Positions 16,190 through 25,610 of a DNA stretch of 54,060 nucleotides are shown piece by piece (position 1 is the first letter of the stretch; the number at the start of each line of letters is the position of its first letter). The position numbers and the translations under genes are program-made. Origin of the DNA: JAZKAR01 sp040389065 (GTDB lineage Bacteria; Pseudomonadota; Gammaproteobacteria; Burkholderiales; Casimicrobiaceae); assembly GCA_040389065.1 (NCBI GenBank), contig JAZKAR010000007.1, positions 1-54,060 of the forward strand, written 5' to 3'. Under the pieces are notes generated by a model. The model was not told the origin of the DNA and searched no databases. It saw only the letters and a program-made list of their open reading frames with translations.

Positions 16190-17329
16190 TTACTGAGCGA
16201 TAATACGCCGAGGAACTTCTACTCGAAATGTCGTTTGATTATTATCGCTGGCGTTTACGTTAATCGTTCCTAAATGCGCTTTAACAATTTGTTCAACGAT
16301 ATATAAACCCAAACCTAGGCCGCTGTTTTTATCGGTTTGATCTCGGCTTGATCTGAAGGGATTAAAAATATGCGGCAAAATTGCAGCAGGAATACTTCCT
16401 TTATTTGAGACTGAAAGTACAACTTTATCAATATTGTCTCCTTCAAGTACTACTTGAACTTGTCCGCCATCGCCATGTTGTAAAGCATTGCCAATTAAAT
16501 TAGAAGCGACTTGAGCCAAACGATCAGCATCCCATTCTCCCTTAAGGTCGCCTGATAAACTCATATGGATCTCACTTTCAGGAAAGCTAGCCCGATGCTC
16601 TTGCACCACTCGTTCGATAAGCTCTCCTAAATCAAACAGCTCGTGTTTAATGGGAATGCCGCCTGCAAGACGCGCCTGAGCTAAATCAAGCATATCTTTA
16701 ATCATTCGGTTCATCCATTGACCACTAGATAACATAATGGCAGATGTTTTTTTAACAACATCTTCTTTCTCAGGGCAGTGATGAAGTAAATGAGCCCCCG
16801 TAAGAATGGCATTTAGTGGATTACGTAAGTCGTGTCCTAACACTGCCATAAACATTTCATTCAGGCGCAGGGTTTCTGTTTTTTGCTGAAGTTCCTGAGC
16901 TAGCTGTTGTTTATGTCTATATAGCTGAAAAAAAACATCAGCCTTATTTTTAAGAATATGAGGCTCAATAGGCTTGTAGAGAAAATCGACTGCTCCAGTT
17001 TCGTAACCCTTGAATAGTCGATGCTTATCTTGAGAGCCTGCTGTCATAAAAATAAGCGGTATGTGGCGAGTACGCTCACTGCCTCTTAGCAGTTCAGCTA
17101 ATTCAAAACCATCCATCTCAGGCATTTGAATATCTAAAAAAGCAAGTGCTACATCATGCGCTAAAAGAAGCTCTAAGGCTTCAGTACCCGAGCGCGCGGT
17201 CAAAATATCTACATTATCTTGTTTTAATAAAGCTGAAAGCGCGAGTAAGTTTTCTTGAAGATCATCAACGATTAAACATTTTACCTGACCAGGCTGAGGA
17301 ATGTCTTTTTCGTGAAAAGTTGTTTTCAT
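16190..17329 (-). CDS. Response regulator-histidine kinase fusion (REC-HisKA-HATPase)
   Basis: The 379-residue cytoplasmic protein has an N-terminal receiver domain (about 15-135; phosphoacceptor Asp66 in LAFLDIQMPEMDGF, Lys119 in DFLYKP). A short coiled coil follows, then a HisKA dimerisation domain with phospho-His166 in VLGHDLRNPLNA. Last comes a HATPase_c domain (N box NLIGNALQHG, G boxes NSGLGLGLYIV). The receiver-first order suggests that it takes phosphate from another kinase, plausibly the large hybrid kinase of the operon, and tunes its own activity. It is the last of four genes and overlaps the CheB gene by 4 bp. Confidence 0.9.
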   Translation of the reverse strand: MKTTFHEKDIPQPGQVKCLIVDDLQENLLALSALLKQDNVDILTARSGTEALELLLAHDVALAFLDIQMPEMDGFELAELLRGSERTRHIPLIFMTAGSQDKHRLFKGYETGAVDFLYKPIEPHILKNKADVFFQLYRHKQQLAQELQQKTETLRLNEMFMAVLGHDLRNPLNAILTGAHLLHHCPEKEDVVKKTSAIMLSSGQWMNRMIKDMLDLAQARLAGGIPIKHELFDLGELIERVVQEHRASFPESEIHMSLSGDLKGEWDADRLAQVASNLIGNALQHGDGGQVQVVLEGDNIDKVVLSVSNKGSIPAAILPHIFNPFRSSRDQTDKNSGLGLGLYIVEQIVKAHLGTINVNASDNNQTTFRVEVPRRIIAQ

Positions 17330-17925
17330 TTTTTTTCTCCGCCATTAAGCGTTCGAAATAAGTCAGCTATCTGGGGAAGGGGAAGCACGAAATCGGCAGC
17401 CTTTCGTTTTAGAGCTGAGGCAGGCATAAACGGTACCTGTGCGCTTTCTGGTTGTTGAACCATCGTTATACCACCTGCATGGTGAATCGATTCTAACCCA
17501 TATGCTCCATCTTCATTTCCACCTGTCAGAATGACTCCTAACAATCGTTTTCCGTAGACATCAGCCGCTGATTCAAAAAGTACATCTATCGAAGGACGTG
17601 AGAAATTAACGGGGTCATCAACTGATAATGCAAGTTGCGGCCCTTTATCTAAAAGCAAATGATAGTTAGGGGGCGCAAAATATACAGTACCAGGTTGTAC
17701 TGGCTCTTTATCTTGTGCTTCGCATACTGAAAGCGCACATTTAGACGAAAAAATTTCAACCAACAAGCTAGGGCGCTCGCGGGGTAAATGAATAACAATG
17801 AAAATACTAGCACGTAAGTTGACAGGAAAAGCAGGTATTAAAACAGAAAGTGCTTCTACTCCGCCAGCTGAAGTTCCTATCACTATTGCGTCAATAGAGT
17901 TTTTCAATGAGTCAAATGTTATCAC
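17326..17925 (-). CDS. Stand-alone CheB-type protein methylesterase
   Basis: The 199-residue product is just the CheB catalytic domain with no receiver. Catalytic Ser19 lies in IGTSAGG, His46 in VIHLPRE and Asp139 in GGNEDGA, all present. In chemotaxis CheB removes methyl esters from receptor glutamates. Here no chemoreceptor, CheA or CheW gene is nearby, so it probably belongs to a non-motility signalling module with CheR and the hybrid kinases. It overlaps both neighbours by 4 bp, so it is translationally coupled on each side. Confidence 0.9.
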   Translation of the reverse strand: MITFDSLKNSIDAIVIGTSAGGVEALSVLIPAFPVNLRASIFIVIHLPRERPSLLVEIFSSKCALSVCEAQDKEPVQPGTVYFAPPNYHLLLDKGPQLALSVDDPVNFSRPSIDVLFESAADVYGKRLLGVILTGGNEDGAYGLESIHHAGGITMVQQPESAQVPFMPASALKRKAADFVLPLPQIADLFRTLNGGEKK

Positions 17926-18749
17926 GTAGCCCCTTTCTTTTGAAAGATGCGATCCTCACGAGCAATTTCAATAAATGCATTATTGTGAGAGGTGAAGCGT
18001 AGCGATTCTTTCGAGCCAATTCCTAAAAATCCTTTACGGCATAAAGCGTCATGGAATAATCCGACAGCACGATTTTGCAACTCACGATCAAAATAAATAA
18101 GAACATTTCGGCACGAAACAAACTGAACCTCAGCAAATACGCTATCGGTGGCTAAACTATGATCAGAAAAAACAATATGCTTTTTTAGCATTTTATCGAA
18201 CTTAGCGCGATCATAGGCTGCCGTATAATAGTTAGAAAGTGAGGCCTTTCCTCCTGATTTACGATAGTTTTCAGAAAATAAGGGAATTCGTTCAACTGAA
18301 TATACACCTGCTTCAGCTTTTTGAAGCGCATTAGAATTTATATCTGTAGCATAAATAATGGTTTTTGATAACAACTCTTCTTCTTGCAGTAAAATAGCTA
18401 GTGAATACACCTCTTCACCCGCACTGCAGCCAGCTACCCATATTTTAAGCGATGGGTAGGTATGTAGAATAGGAATCACTTTTTCTCGTAAAGAAGAAAA
18501 ATAAGTAGGATCGCGAAACATTTCGCTTACTTGTACTGTGAGAAAATCTAAAAGGGCAGGGAACACTGCTGCGTCGTGTAAGACTTTATCTTGAAGTTGC
18601 GATAACGTTTTACAATTGAAACGAATCATTGCCGACGTTAAGCGACGTTTTAATGAAGCGCTAGCATAGCTTCTAAAATCATAATGGTATTTAAGATAGA
18701 TGGCTTCAATAAACAGTCGTAATTCAATATCGAAGGTTTGAGGATTCAT
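17922..18749 (-). CDS. CheR-type protein glutamate methyltransferase
   Basis: The 275-residue product has the CheR layout. An N-terminal helical domain (IYLKYHYDFRSYASASLKRRL) leads into the conserved MFRDPTYF. The S-adenosylmethionine-binding domain follows, with IWVAGCSAGEEVYSLA (motif I) and FVSCRNVLIYFD (motif IV). It methylates glutamates on a partner protein. The partner is unknown here; the long coiled coil of the hybrid kinase encoded just upstream is an attractive target. A GAGG site precedes the ATG, and the stop overlaps the CheB start. Confidence 0.92.
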   Translation of the reverse strand: MNPQTFDIELRLFIEAIYLKYHYDFRSYASASLKRRLTSAMIRFNCKTLSQLQDKVLHDAAVFPALLDFLTVQVSEMFRDPTYFSSLREKVIPILHTYPSLKIWVAGCSAGEEVYSLAILLQEEELLSKTIIYATDINSNALQKAEAGVYSVERIPLFSENYRKSGGKASLSNYYTAAYDRAKFDKMLKKHIVFSDHSLATDSVFAEVQFVSCRNVLIYFDRELQNRAVGLFHDALCRKGFLGIGSKESLRFTSHNNAFIEIAREDRIFQKKGAT

Positions 18750-18877
18750 TCAGCCTCCTTTATAACTAGCTGCAACAGTATGCTATGATAGTTATACAAG
18801 TGTTTTACTCTAATAGCCTGAGCTACATAGACATAGCTATTAAAAGAGTTATATTGCAAAGGCTCGCCCCCTTATCA

Positions 18878-21800
18878 TTATTTTGGCATCCAAACACGCA
18901 CTAAAGACATAAGCTTGTCTACATCGAGTGGTTTAGCAATGTAATCATTAGCACCCGCAGCCAAGCACTTTTCTTGATCGTCTTTCATCGCTTTAGCGGT
19001 TAACGCAATAATGGGAAGCTTTTTCCATTCAGGATTTTTGCGAATCTCTCGTGTAGCGGTTAGGCCATCCATCTCTGGCATCATAATATCCATTAATACT
19101 AGATCAATGGTCTTGGTTTCGTCGTGTGTACTGCGCTCTAGCGCTTCAAGTGCCTCTCTTCCATTACGAGCTATTTCTAATTTTACGCCTTTGGGTTCAA
19201 GAAAAGCAGATAGCGCAAAGATATTTCGCACATCGTCTTCTACAACTAAGATACGTCTTCCCTCAAATGTGGTTTCACGATCGCGTACCGCTTTAAGGAG
19301 TCGCTGGCTTTCCATAGGAAGCTCTGATTCAACCTGATGAAGGAATAAAGTAACTTCATCAAGTAAGCGTTCAGGAGAGCGTGCACCTTTAACAATAATA
19401 GATTTGGAGAAATATCGAAGTTTCTGTTCTTCATCGCGTGTGAGCGAATGACCGGTATAAACAATAACAGGAGGAAAAGAGACATCGTCTTGTTCACTCA
19501 TTTGTTTTAAAAGTTCATACCCGCTCACATCAGGTAAGTTTAAATCCATTACCATACAATCGAAGCTACCGGCTTTTAATTGTTCTAAAGCCACCGCAGC
19601 ACTTTCTGCAACGGTTATCTCTACCTCTTGATTGCTTAATAGTTGTCTTACGCTTTCACGTTGCCGTTCATCATCTTCAACTACCAGAACCTTACGAAGC
19701 CCTTGGGAAAGTTTAGCTTCAAGCAAGTTAAAGGCTTCTATTAATTCTTCTCGTTTAACAGGTTTCAAAGCATACCCAATGGCACCGCGTGTTAATGCTT
19801 CTTGGGTATAATCAGTTCCTGAAACTACATGAACAGGAATATGGCGCGTTGACGAGTTACGCTTAAGTTGATCAAGTACACTTAATCCTGATAAGTCAGG
19901 TAGATGCATATCTAAAACAATTGCACTTGGGTTGTAACGTGCGGCTGCCTCTAAGCCTGCCTGTGCGGTATGCGTAATGACACATTGAAATCCCATTTCA
20001 TGGGATAAATCTCGAAGAATAGCTGAAAAATGAATATCATCTTCAATCACAACAATAAGACGCGTGCCAGGCTTTAAACGATCACGGTCATCGTCTATTT
20101 TATTTGTCATGATGGGGGAAGGAGAAGCAAGTGCGTTTGTTACATGTTCATTCTGCTGCTTATCTTGAAGATGTTCAGAGAGGTAATGTTCAGGAGCAAC
20201 TTTTGGTTTCGACTCAAAATGGTTTGTGATTTCAGTGTTTTTATAAATAACAGGCAGTGTTAACGTAAAAATACTTCCTACCCCAGGAGTGCTCTTTACT
20301 TTGATCGCGCCTCCGAGTAAATGTGCTAAATCTCTTGAAATTGAAAGGCCTAATCCGGTACCGCCAAATTTACGATGGGTACTGCCATCAGCTTGCCTGA
20401 AAGCATCAAAAATAATAGCTTGTTGATCAGGCGAAATACCAATGCCTGTATCGCTCACTGCAAATGAAATCTCATCATCCGTACTTGAAAAAACACGCAA
20501 TACTACTTTACCTTTACTGGTAAATTTAAGCGCATTCGATAGCAGGTTTTTAATAATTTGCCCTACACGTTGAGAGTCTGTTTCGATAAAATCGGGTACG
20601 CCTGCTTCTAAATGCGCTTCAATCTCAACTTTTTTCTCTTGAGCCGTAGCGCGGAATGGGTTCACAACAGTGTCTACCATTCTTCCAACATGAACAGACT
20701 CAGAGACTAGTTCAATTTTTCCTGCTTCAATTTTTGAAAGATCTAGAATGTCATTGATTAAGGTTAATAAATCATTGCCAGCAGCAGAAATGGTTTGAGC
20801 AAATTTAATTTGCTCTGAAGTTAGATTGCCTTCTTTGTTATCTGCCAAGAGCTTGGCAAGAATAAGCGTAGAGTTGAGCGGTGTACGCAACTCATGGCTC
20901 ATATTGGCAAGAAACTCACTTTTATACTGATTCGAGCGTTCTAGCTCCGTTGCTTTTTCCTTCAAGATCAGTTGCGCTTTTGCTAACGAATCGCGCTGAT
21001 TTTCAAGCATTTGCGCTTGTGACTCTAATTGAGTATTTGTTTGCTCAAGTTCGGCATGCTGCGATTCCATTTGCACTTGGGTTTCTTTCAGTGCACGCCC
21101 TTGTTCTTCAAGCTCTTCGTTATTCACACGAAGCTCTTCTTGCTGCATTTGCAGCTCTTCTGCTTGCTGTTGAGTTTCTTCTAGTAAGCCCTGTAAGCGA
21201 GTACGATCTTTTGATGTTCGTATCGCAATGGCGATTGATTCCCCTACATTTTTAAGAAGTTCTTGATCGGTAGGCTGTACGTGACGAAAAAAACCAAATT
21301 CTAAAACAGCATAGACAAATCCATCAACCATAGCCGGAAAAATTATAATTTCGCGTGGAGCGCCACGTCCTATAGTGGAAGAAACAGGCAAGTAGCCTTC
21401 TGGAATATCAGTGATATGGATTAAATGCTGATCTTTTATTGCTTGCCCTAAAAGCCCTTCGCCTGCATGCACAACTTCATCTTGAGCGCCTGGTAATAGC
21501 GCGTAACCTGCAAATCGTCTGAATGTGTGATGTTCTTCTGCTATATAGATGTTGGCAACAGGCGACTTTAAATAGTCGGCAAGAAATTCTAAAATGTTAT
21601 CGCCTAAGGTAGAAAGGGGCTGATCTCCTTGCAGCTGTAAGCTTAACCCCATTTCACCTTTTTGTAGCCACGTAAAAATTTCTTGAATGCGATAATCGGC
21701 AGATGCCATAAGAGCACTGGCTCCGATCAATACCAATAATAGACCAGCGCCACCTAACACGAGAGAAATAGAAGATTTTTCTGCTTTTCGCCATTCATTT

Positions 21801-22384
21801 TGATAATTATCGAATAGATTTTGCTCTTCATTCTCCAGATCTGTAAGGAGTGTCCTAATTTTCTCCATTAATTCTTGCCCAGTATCTGTACGAACGATAC
21901 TAAGCGCTGCTTCAGAATTGCCTTGCTTTTTTAATGCGATCGTTTTCTCTAGCTCTGCCATTTTTTCATTGACAAACTTCTCTAAATTTTCAACTCGACG
22001 TTTTTGTAGTTGATTCTCAAATGTTAATTGGCGTAATTCTTTAATTTGATTAACAAAATTAAGTTTTGCGCTATTGTAGGGCTCCAAATAAGGCAATGAA
22101 CCAACTAACAAAAAACCTCGTTGTCCTGTCTCCGCATCTTTAAGGGTAGACCTTATGGCTTGTAGCTTAGCAATGACTTGAAGTGTATGCGTAAATCGCA
22201 GTGACGACTCAGTACGATTTTTTAACGCTTGGTAAGATAAAAAACTAATCAAGACAACAGTAAAGATAGCAACCATCAAACCTGCAATAGTTTTATGGGG
22301 CAAAAAAGGAATATCAATAGGGCTATGACCAGAATGACGGTCATGAAAAAACTGATGGATTTGTTTTTGAAACTTTTTTTTCAC
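18878..22384 (-). CDS. CHASE3-GAF hybrid histidine kinase with three receiver domains
   Basis: The 1168-residue inner-membrane kinase has a first transmembrane helix at about 32-53, a periplasmic CHASE3 domain (about 55-200, with ETGQRGFLL), and a second helix at about 206-228. A GAF domain (about 260-390) follows, then a Glu/Gln-rich coiled coil (about 395-485). HisKA carries His497 in FLANMSHELRTPLN, and HATPase_c spans about 610-730. Three receiver domains in tandem (about 785-900, 905-1020 and 1050-1165) begin IVVIEDD, VLVVEDD and ILVVEDD. The GTG start at 22384 has an AAGGA site. It heads the operon with cheR, cheB and the REC-kinase. The four together form a multistep phosphorelay module of a kind seen in environmental proteobacteria, often stress-linked. 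The input signal is unknown. Confidence 0.92.
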   Translation of the reverse strand: MKKKFQKQIHQFFHDRHSGHSPIDIPFLPHKTIAGLMVAIFTVVLISFLSYQALKNRTESSLRFTHTLQVIAKLQAIRSTLKDAETGQRGFLLVGSLPYLEPYNSAKLNFVNQIKELRQLTFENQLQKRRVENLEKFVNEKMAELEKTIALKKQGNSEAALSIVRTDTGQELMEKIRTLLTDLENEEQNLFDNYQNEWRKAEKSSISLVLGGAGLLLVLIGASALMASADYRIQEIFTWLQKGEMGLSLQLQGDQPLSTLGDNILEFLADYLKSPVANIYIAEEHHTFRRFAGYALLPGAQDEVVHAGEGLLGQAIKDQHLIHITDIPEGYLPVSSTIGRGAPREIIIFPAMVDGFVYAVLEFGFFRHVQPTDQELLKNVGESIAIAIRTSKDRTRLQGLLEETQQQAEELQMQQEELRVNNEELEEQGRALKETQVQMESQHAELEQTNTQLESQAQMLENQRDSLAKAQLILKEKATELERSNQYKSEFLANMSHELRTPLNSTLILAKLLADNKEGNLTSEQIKFAQTISAAGNDLLTLINDILDLSKIEAGKIELVSESVHVGRMVDTVVNPFRATAQEKKVEIEAHLEAGVPDFIETDSQRVGQIIKNLLSNALKFTSKGKVVLRVFSSTDDEISFAVSDTGIGISPDQQAIIFDAFRQADGSTHRKFGGTGLGLSISRDLAHLLGGAIKVKSTPGVGSIFTLTLPVIYKNTEITNHFESKPKVAPEHYLSEHLQDKQQNEHVTNALASPSPIMTNKIDDDRDRLKPGTRLIVVIEDDIHFSAILRDLSHEMGFQCVITHTAQAGLEAAARYNPSAIVLDMHLPDLSGLSVLDQLKRNSSTRHIPVHVVSGTDYTQEALTRGAIGYALKPVKREELIEAFNLLEAKLSQGLRKVLVVEDDERQRESVRQLLSNQEVEITVAESAAVALEQLKAGSFDCMVMDLNLPDVSGYELLKQMSEQDDVSFPPVIVYTGHSLTRDEEQKLRYFSKSIIVKGARSPERLLDEVTLFLHQVESELPMESQRLLKAVRDRETTFEGRRILVVEDDVRNIFALSAFLEPKGVKLEIARNGREALEALERSTHDETKTIDLVLMDIMMPEMDGLTATREIRKNPEWKKLPIIALTAKAMKDDQEKCLAAGANDYIAKPLDVDKLMSLVRVWMPK

Positions 22385-22686
22385 CGCCTCATCCTTTCTT
22401 AAATGCTGAGAGCAAGGTTTATCCTTAATGAATTCTGCATGAGTGCGCTCACCTTACTACGCTTTTTTGAATGTTAGGAATGCTGAAGGAATGCTGACAG
22501 ACACTTATCAAGCAAGATAGAAAAAGAAGAGCATACGTTAAAAATAAAAGGTGCGATTTTACCATAATTAGTATATTTACCATTAAAATACAGAATGAAT
22601 TTTTAAGTATGCTTATAAATAATGTTTTATCAACTAACGTGCAGAGCTAATAATCTTAGATTGGATGCAAGCTTGATTTTATTAGC
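22385..22686. other. Intergenic region upstream of the hybrid kinase operon
   Basis: About 300 bp of AT-rich sequence between two minus-strand genes should contain the kinase promoter. Two TTACC sites (22559-22563 and 22577-22581) are present, but at 18-bp spacing and without a downstream TTGACA, so they do not match the regulon motif. No gene or terminator hairpin was seen. Confidence 0.4.
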
Positions 22687-23733
22687 TTAACCAAAAGTTA
22701 GTTCTTTATGAGCTGTATTGGCTTTATGAGTAACGATCAAGAGAATAGCTGCAATACGATCAGTATTTTGATAAGCCTCATGCTCAAGCTCTTCGCCAAA
22801 AATATCTGGATCTAATTCTTCATAACTGATGTTCCATTGTTTTTTTGAGTGAGCTAAATGTTCGTGTATGGCATTTAAAAACATATCTCTTCCATTCACA
22901 ATAGCTACGCCGCTATACAGTAATAAGCTGCCCCCAGGTGCCAAGCGTGTTATTGCTTGTTTGAAAATTGCAAGCGATAACTCTTCGTCTAAAGAACCTC
23001 CTCCATTACGGTAAGTTCGCTCATTAGCGTCAACTAGATAAGGCGGGTTAGCAATAATGAGATCAAACTCACCTTCGATATCGATCAGAATATTGCTATA
23101 GCGTGCTATTACATTTGATGTATTAGCTAATGAAGCATTAATACTTGTTAAGGTTAACGCAGCCTCATTAATATCAACTGCAAAAACGTCTGCATCTGGT
23201 TTAGAAGAGGCTATCAATATAGCTCCAGCCCCGGAGCCGCAACCAATATCGACTGCACGATGAATAGCCCTTGTATTCGATTGTAAATAACGTTTAATTT
23301 CACGTGCAAAACGATACGTATCAGGGCCAAAAAATACTGCGTGAGCGTGTTCGGTAGGAAACGCAGAATGTATAAACAAATGCTCATCTAAGCTTGATAA
23401 GCGTATTAGGCTTCGCAAACCTGCTTGACTATTAGCCTCAATCATGATGCCTGCTTCTTTCATTAAATGTATAAGACCTTCATGTTGAATGAGTACACTT
23501 GTTTGAAAGGGCCGGCTCCATCCAAAAATCCCAACAAGATCAAAGGCCCATTCATTGCCTGGGCGATTATTAACACGGGTATGGGTGAGAGGTATTGGGG
23601 TAATAAAACAATAGTTTTGTGCTTTAAGAAATTGCCCAAGCTTAGATAAGGCATCTTTATGTTCAAGCATATTTAAAAAAGCATCAGAATTGATAGATTC
23701 TGAGTGTAAAGCTTGGGGCAGGGTGGTGCGCAT
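22687..23733 (-). CDS. Class I SAM-dependent methyltransferase with NPPY motif
   Basis: The 348-residue product has an N-terminal helical/substrate domain of about 150 residues. A Rossmann methyltransferase domain follows, with SAM-binding AVDIGCGSGAG (160-170), acidic VDIN (187-190) and the catalytic-type motif IANPPYL (227-233). NPPY is the signature of N-methyltransferases acting on amide or amino groups, as in PrmC/HemK, RlmF and similar enzymes. The substrate here is unknown; the N-terminal part is not that of PrmC. It diverges from the diiron-enzyme gene at 24060, with a MITE-like repeat between them. No strong ribosome-binding site is visible at the ATG. Confidence 0.8.
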   Translation of the reverse strand: MRTTLPQALHSESINSDAFLNMLEHKDALSKLGQFLKAQNYCFITPIPLTHTRVNNRPGNEWAFDLVGIFGWSRPFQTSVLIQHEGLIHLMKEAGIMIEANSQAGLRSLIRLSSLDEHLFIHSAFPTEHAHAVFFGPDTYRFAREIKRYLQSNTRAIHRAVDIGCGSGAGAILIASSKPDADVFAVDINEAALTLTSINASLANTSNVIARYSNILIDIEGEFDLIIANPPYLVDANERTYRNGGGSLDEELSLAIFKQAITRLAPGGSLLLYSGVAIVNGRDMFLNAIHEHLAHSKKQWNISYEELDPDIFGEELEHEAYQNTDRIAAILLIVTHKANTAHKELTFG

Positions 23734-23810
23734 TATTATGTGCTTTCAAAAAGAATAACCCGCTTATTACATGTGTGAGAGATAGAGCTATGAAAAGCCC
23801 TTAATGTTTT

Positions 23811-23937
23811 AGAAGTTACGCAGTTGAGCACTATCAAGGCATGGGATGCCTCGCATGGCAACGCAGACAGTACAGTAGTACGGCAAGTTGACATAACGCG
23901 GGGTGTCCCAGCAGAGAGAGCCAACTGCGTGACTTCT
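23811..23937. repeat. MITE-like repeat, longest copy (127 bp)
   Basis: The ends AGAAGTTACGCAGTTG and CAACTGCGTGACTTCT are inverted repeats with one mismatch. The interior has the family blocks GGCAACGCAGACAGTAC, AGTACGGCAAGTTG and AGAGAGCC. The flanks ATGTTTT and ACGTTTA may be a worn 7-bp target duplication. It lies in the divergent promoter region between the methyltransferase and the diiron-enzyme genes. Confidence 0.85.
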
Positions 23938-24059
23938 ACGTTTATTTACCATGTTAAACCCTGCTATACCTGACCAGCTAAGGAGAATAACGAGTCTTAA
24001 ATGGTTATAATAATAAAAACGGTGAAACATTTTGCCACAAAGCACAATAGGAGATAAGC

Positions 24060-25610
24060 ATGCTTAGAACTGTTGTCATGAATGACTGTAAGCAAACTAT
24101 CTCAACGCTTTCAACAAAACACTCTTTAATATCTTCAAATGCATCATTTTCAACCGCAGCTACGTACTCTGCACGGCAAATTTATTTTAATTTGCTTAAC
24201 GCTCCTTACAATGAAACGACACGTGCAACGTCGTATTCATTTTTAACTGACCAGTTGAAATTAGCAAAAACATTACCTTGTGATTTTCCCAATACAATTC
24301 CGGAGATTGAACCCTGGCTCCAGGCAAATAATGAGAAAATTGGTACTGCTTACCGTATGTATCTTGTAGATCGAAAAAATGGTAAAGGGTGCAGATATTT
24401 TTCAAATAAATCGCATGCATTGTATTTCTTGAAATCGATTGCGCCTACTAAACTAGTTGATGGAGCATGGTTATATGGGCTATTAAAATATTGGAATGAT
24501 GAACGCTTTGCCCCGCTTATCTCTATTTATCTTGATGAGCTTGGAGAGGGCGATCCTGATAAAAATCATGTTCATCTTTATCAAAAATTATTACGTAAAA
24601 ATAGCTGTGAACGCTGGAAAAATCTAAGCGATTTTCATTATATTCAAGGTGCAATACAGTTAGCCTTAGCCTATCATGCAGAGCAATTTTTGCCTGAGTT
24701 ACTAGGTTTTAACTTAGGATACGAACAATTAGCATTGCATTTATTGATTACTGCTTACGAGCTTAATGAGTTATGCATTGATCCATATTATTTTACGCTG
24801 CACGTAACCATCGACAATATTGCAACTGGTCATGCTAAAAAATCTTTAGAGGGATTAATTGCATTGTTACCACATAACGTGCGTGATAGAGAAGAATTTT
24901 TCAGGAGGGTAAAGTCTGGCTATGCATTAAATTCACTTGGAACAAGCATTGAATCTATTGTTGATGCGTTTAACATAGATGAAGAAATGATCAATGTTTT
25001 AGCCATGCAAGCTGAGGTAGGTAAAAACATGCACTCAGATTATTGTCGCATTCATGGTAAAACGATCAATCAATGGCTAGAAGAGCCTTCCCAGCTTTCA
25101 CATTTGCTTATTTGTTTACAAGAAAACGGATGGATTAAACGCCATGAACCTCCTGCAAATAGCCGATTTTGGAGATTAATTGAAGGCAAACATGCCGAAA
25201 TGTTTGGAGTTTTCGATTCTTACCAAAAACAAGTCATTTATGATTGGATCGCAGGCGATAGCCCATCGGATAAAAGTGAAAAAATTGGAATCAGTGCTGA
25301 TAATACATTTGCAATGAATCGTCAGCGTACTTTCAGAATGCTTCAGCGCTTAACAGAAAAACAAGATTCAGCGCCACCCTCTATAAAAAACAAAACAGTA
25401 AAAGAAATGTTACGTGTGTATGCTAATAAAAATGCTTTAGAAAGCACAGAAGATGCTAATCACGATGTACTAACGTTAGAAGAAAAAATAGCAACTCTCA
25501 ACTGTAAGCAAGACATTATCGAGCATCTTGTTACATTTATGTCTCCTTCTATGCATCATACTCCAGCTGGCTTTATGGCGACCCGTATTTTTGCCCAACT
25601 ATTTAATTAA
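24060..25610 (+). CDS. Iron-containing redox enzyme, haem-oxygenase-like diiron oxidase family
   Basis: The 516-residue product contains a domain (about 130-280) matching the haem-oxygenase-like 'iron-containing redox enzyme' family. All six expected metal ligands can be placed: Glu160 and His170 in LDELGEGDPDKNHVHLY, Glu222 in GFNLGYEQL, and His248, Asp252 and His258 in FTLHVTIDNIATGHA. Characterised relatives (UndA, SznF, BesC, CADD) use two irons and O2 for decarboxylation, N-oxygenation, C-C cleavage or self-sacrificing cofactor synthesis. The extra N-terminal about 120 and C-terminal about 200 residues are not assigned; the latter contains RFWRLIEGKHAEMFGVFD. An AGGAG site precedes the ATG. 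It is divergent from an NPPY methyltransferase. The reaction and substrate are unknown. Confidence 0.85.
   Translation: MLRTVVMNDCKQTISTLSTKHSLISSNASFSTAATYSARQIYFNLLNAPYNETTRATSYSFLTDQLKLAKTLPCDFPNTIPEIEPWLQANNEKIGTAYRMYLVDRKNGKGCRYFSNKSHALYFLKSIAPTKLVDGAWLYGLLKYWNDERFAPLISIYLDELGEGDPDKNHVHLYQKLLRKNSCERWKNLSDFHYIQGAIQLALAYHAEQFLPELLGFNLGYEQLALHLLITAYELNELCIDPYYFTLHVTIDNIATGHAKKSLEGLIALLPHNVRDREEFFRRVKSGYALNSLGTSIESIVDAFNIDEEMINVLAMQAEVGKNMHSDYCRIHGKTINQWLEEPSQLSHLLICLQENGWIKRHEPPANSRFWRLIEGKHAEMFGVFDSYQKQVIYDWIAGDSPSDKSEKIGISADNTFAMNRQRTFRMLQRLTEKQDSAPPSIKNKTVKEMLRVYANKNALESTEDANHDVLTLEEKIATLNCKQDIIEHLVTFMSPSMHHTPAGFMATRIFAQLFN

Noticed and set aside
22559..22581. TTACC pair upstream of the hybrid kinase as a fourth member of the stress motif
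   Set aside because: Spacing is 18 bp and there is no TTGACA at the right distance.
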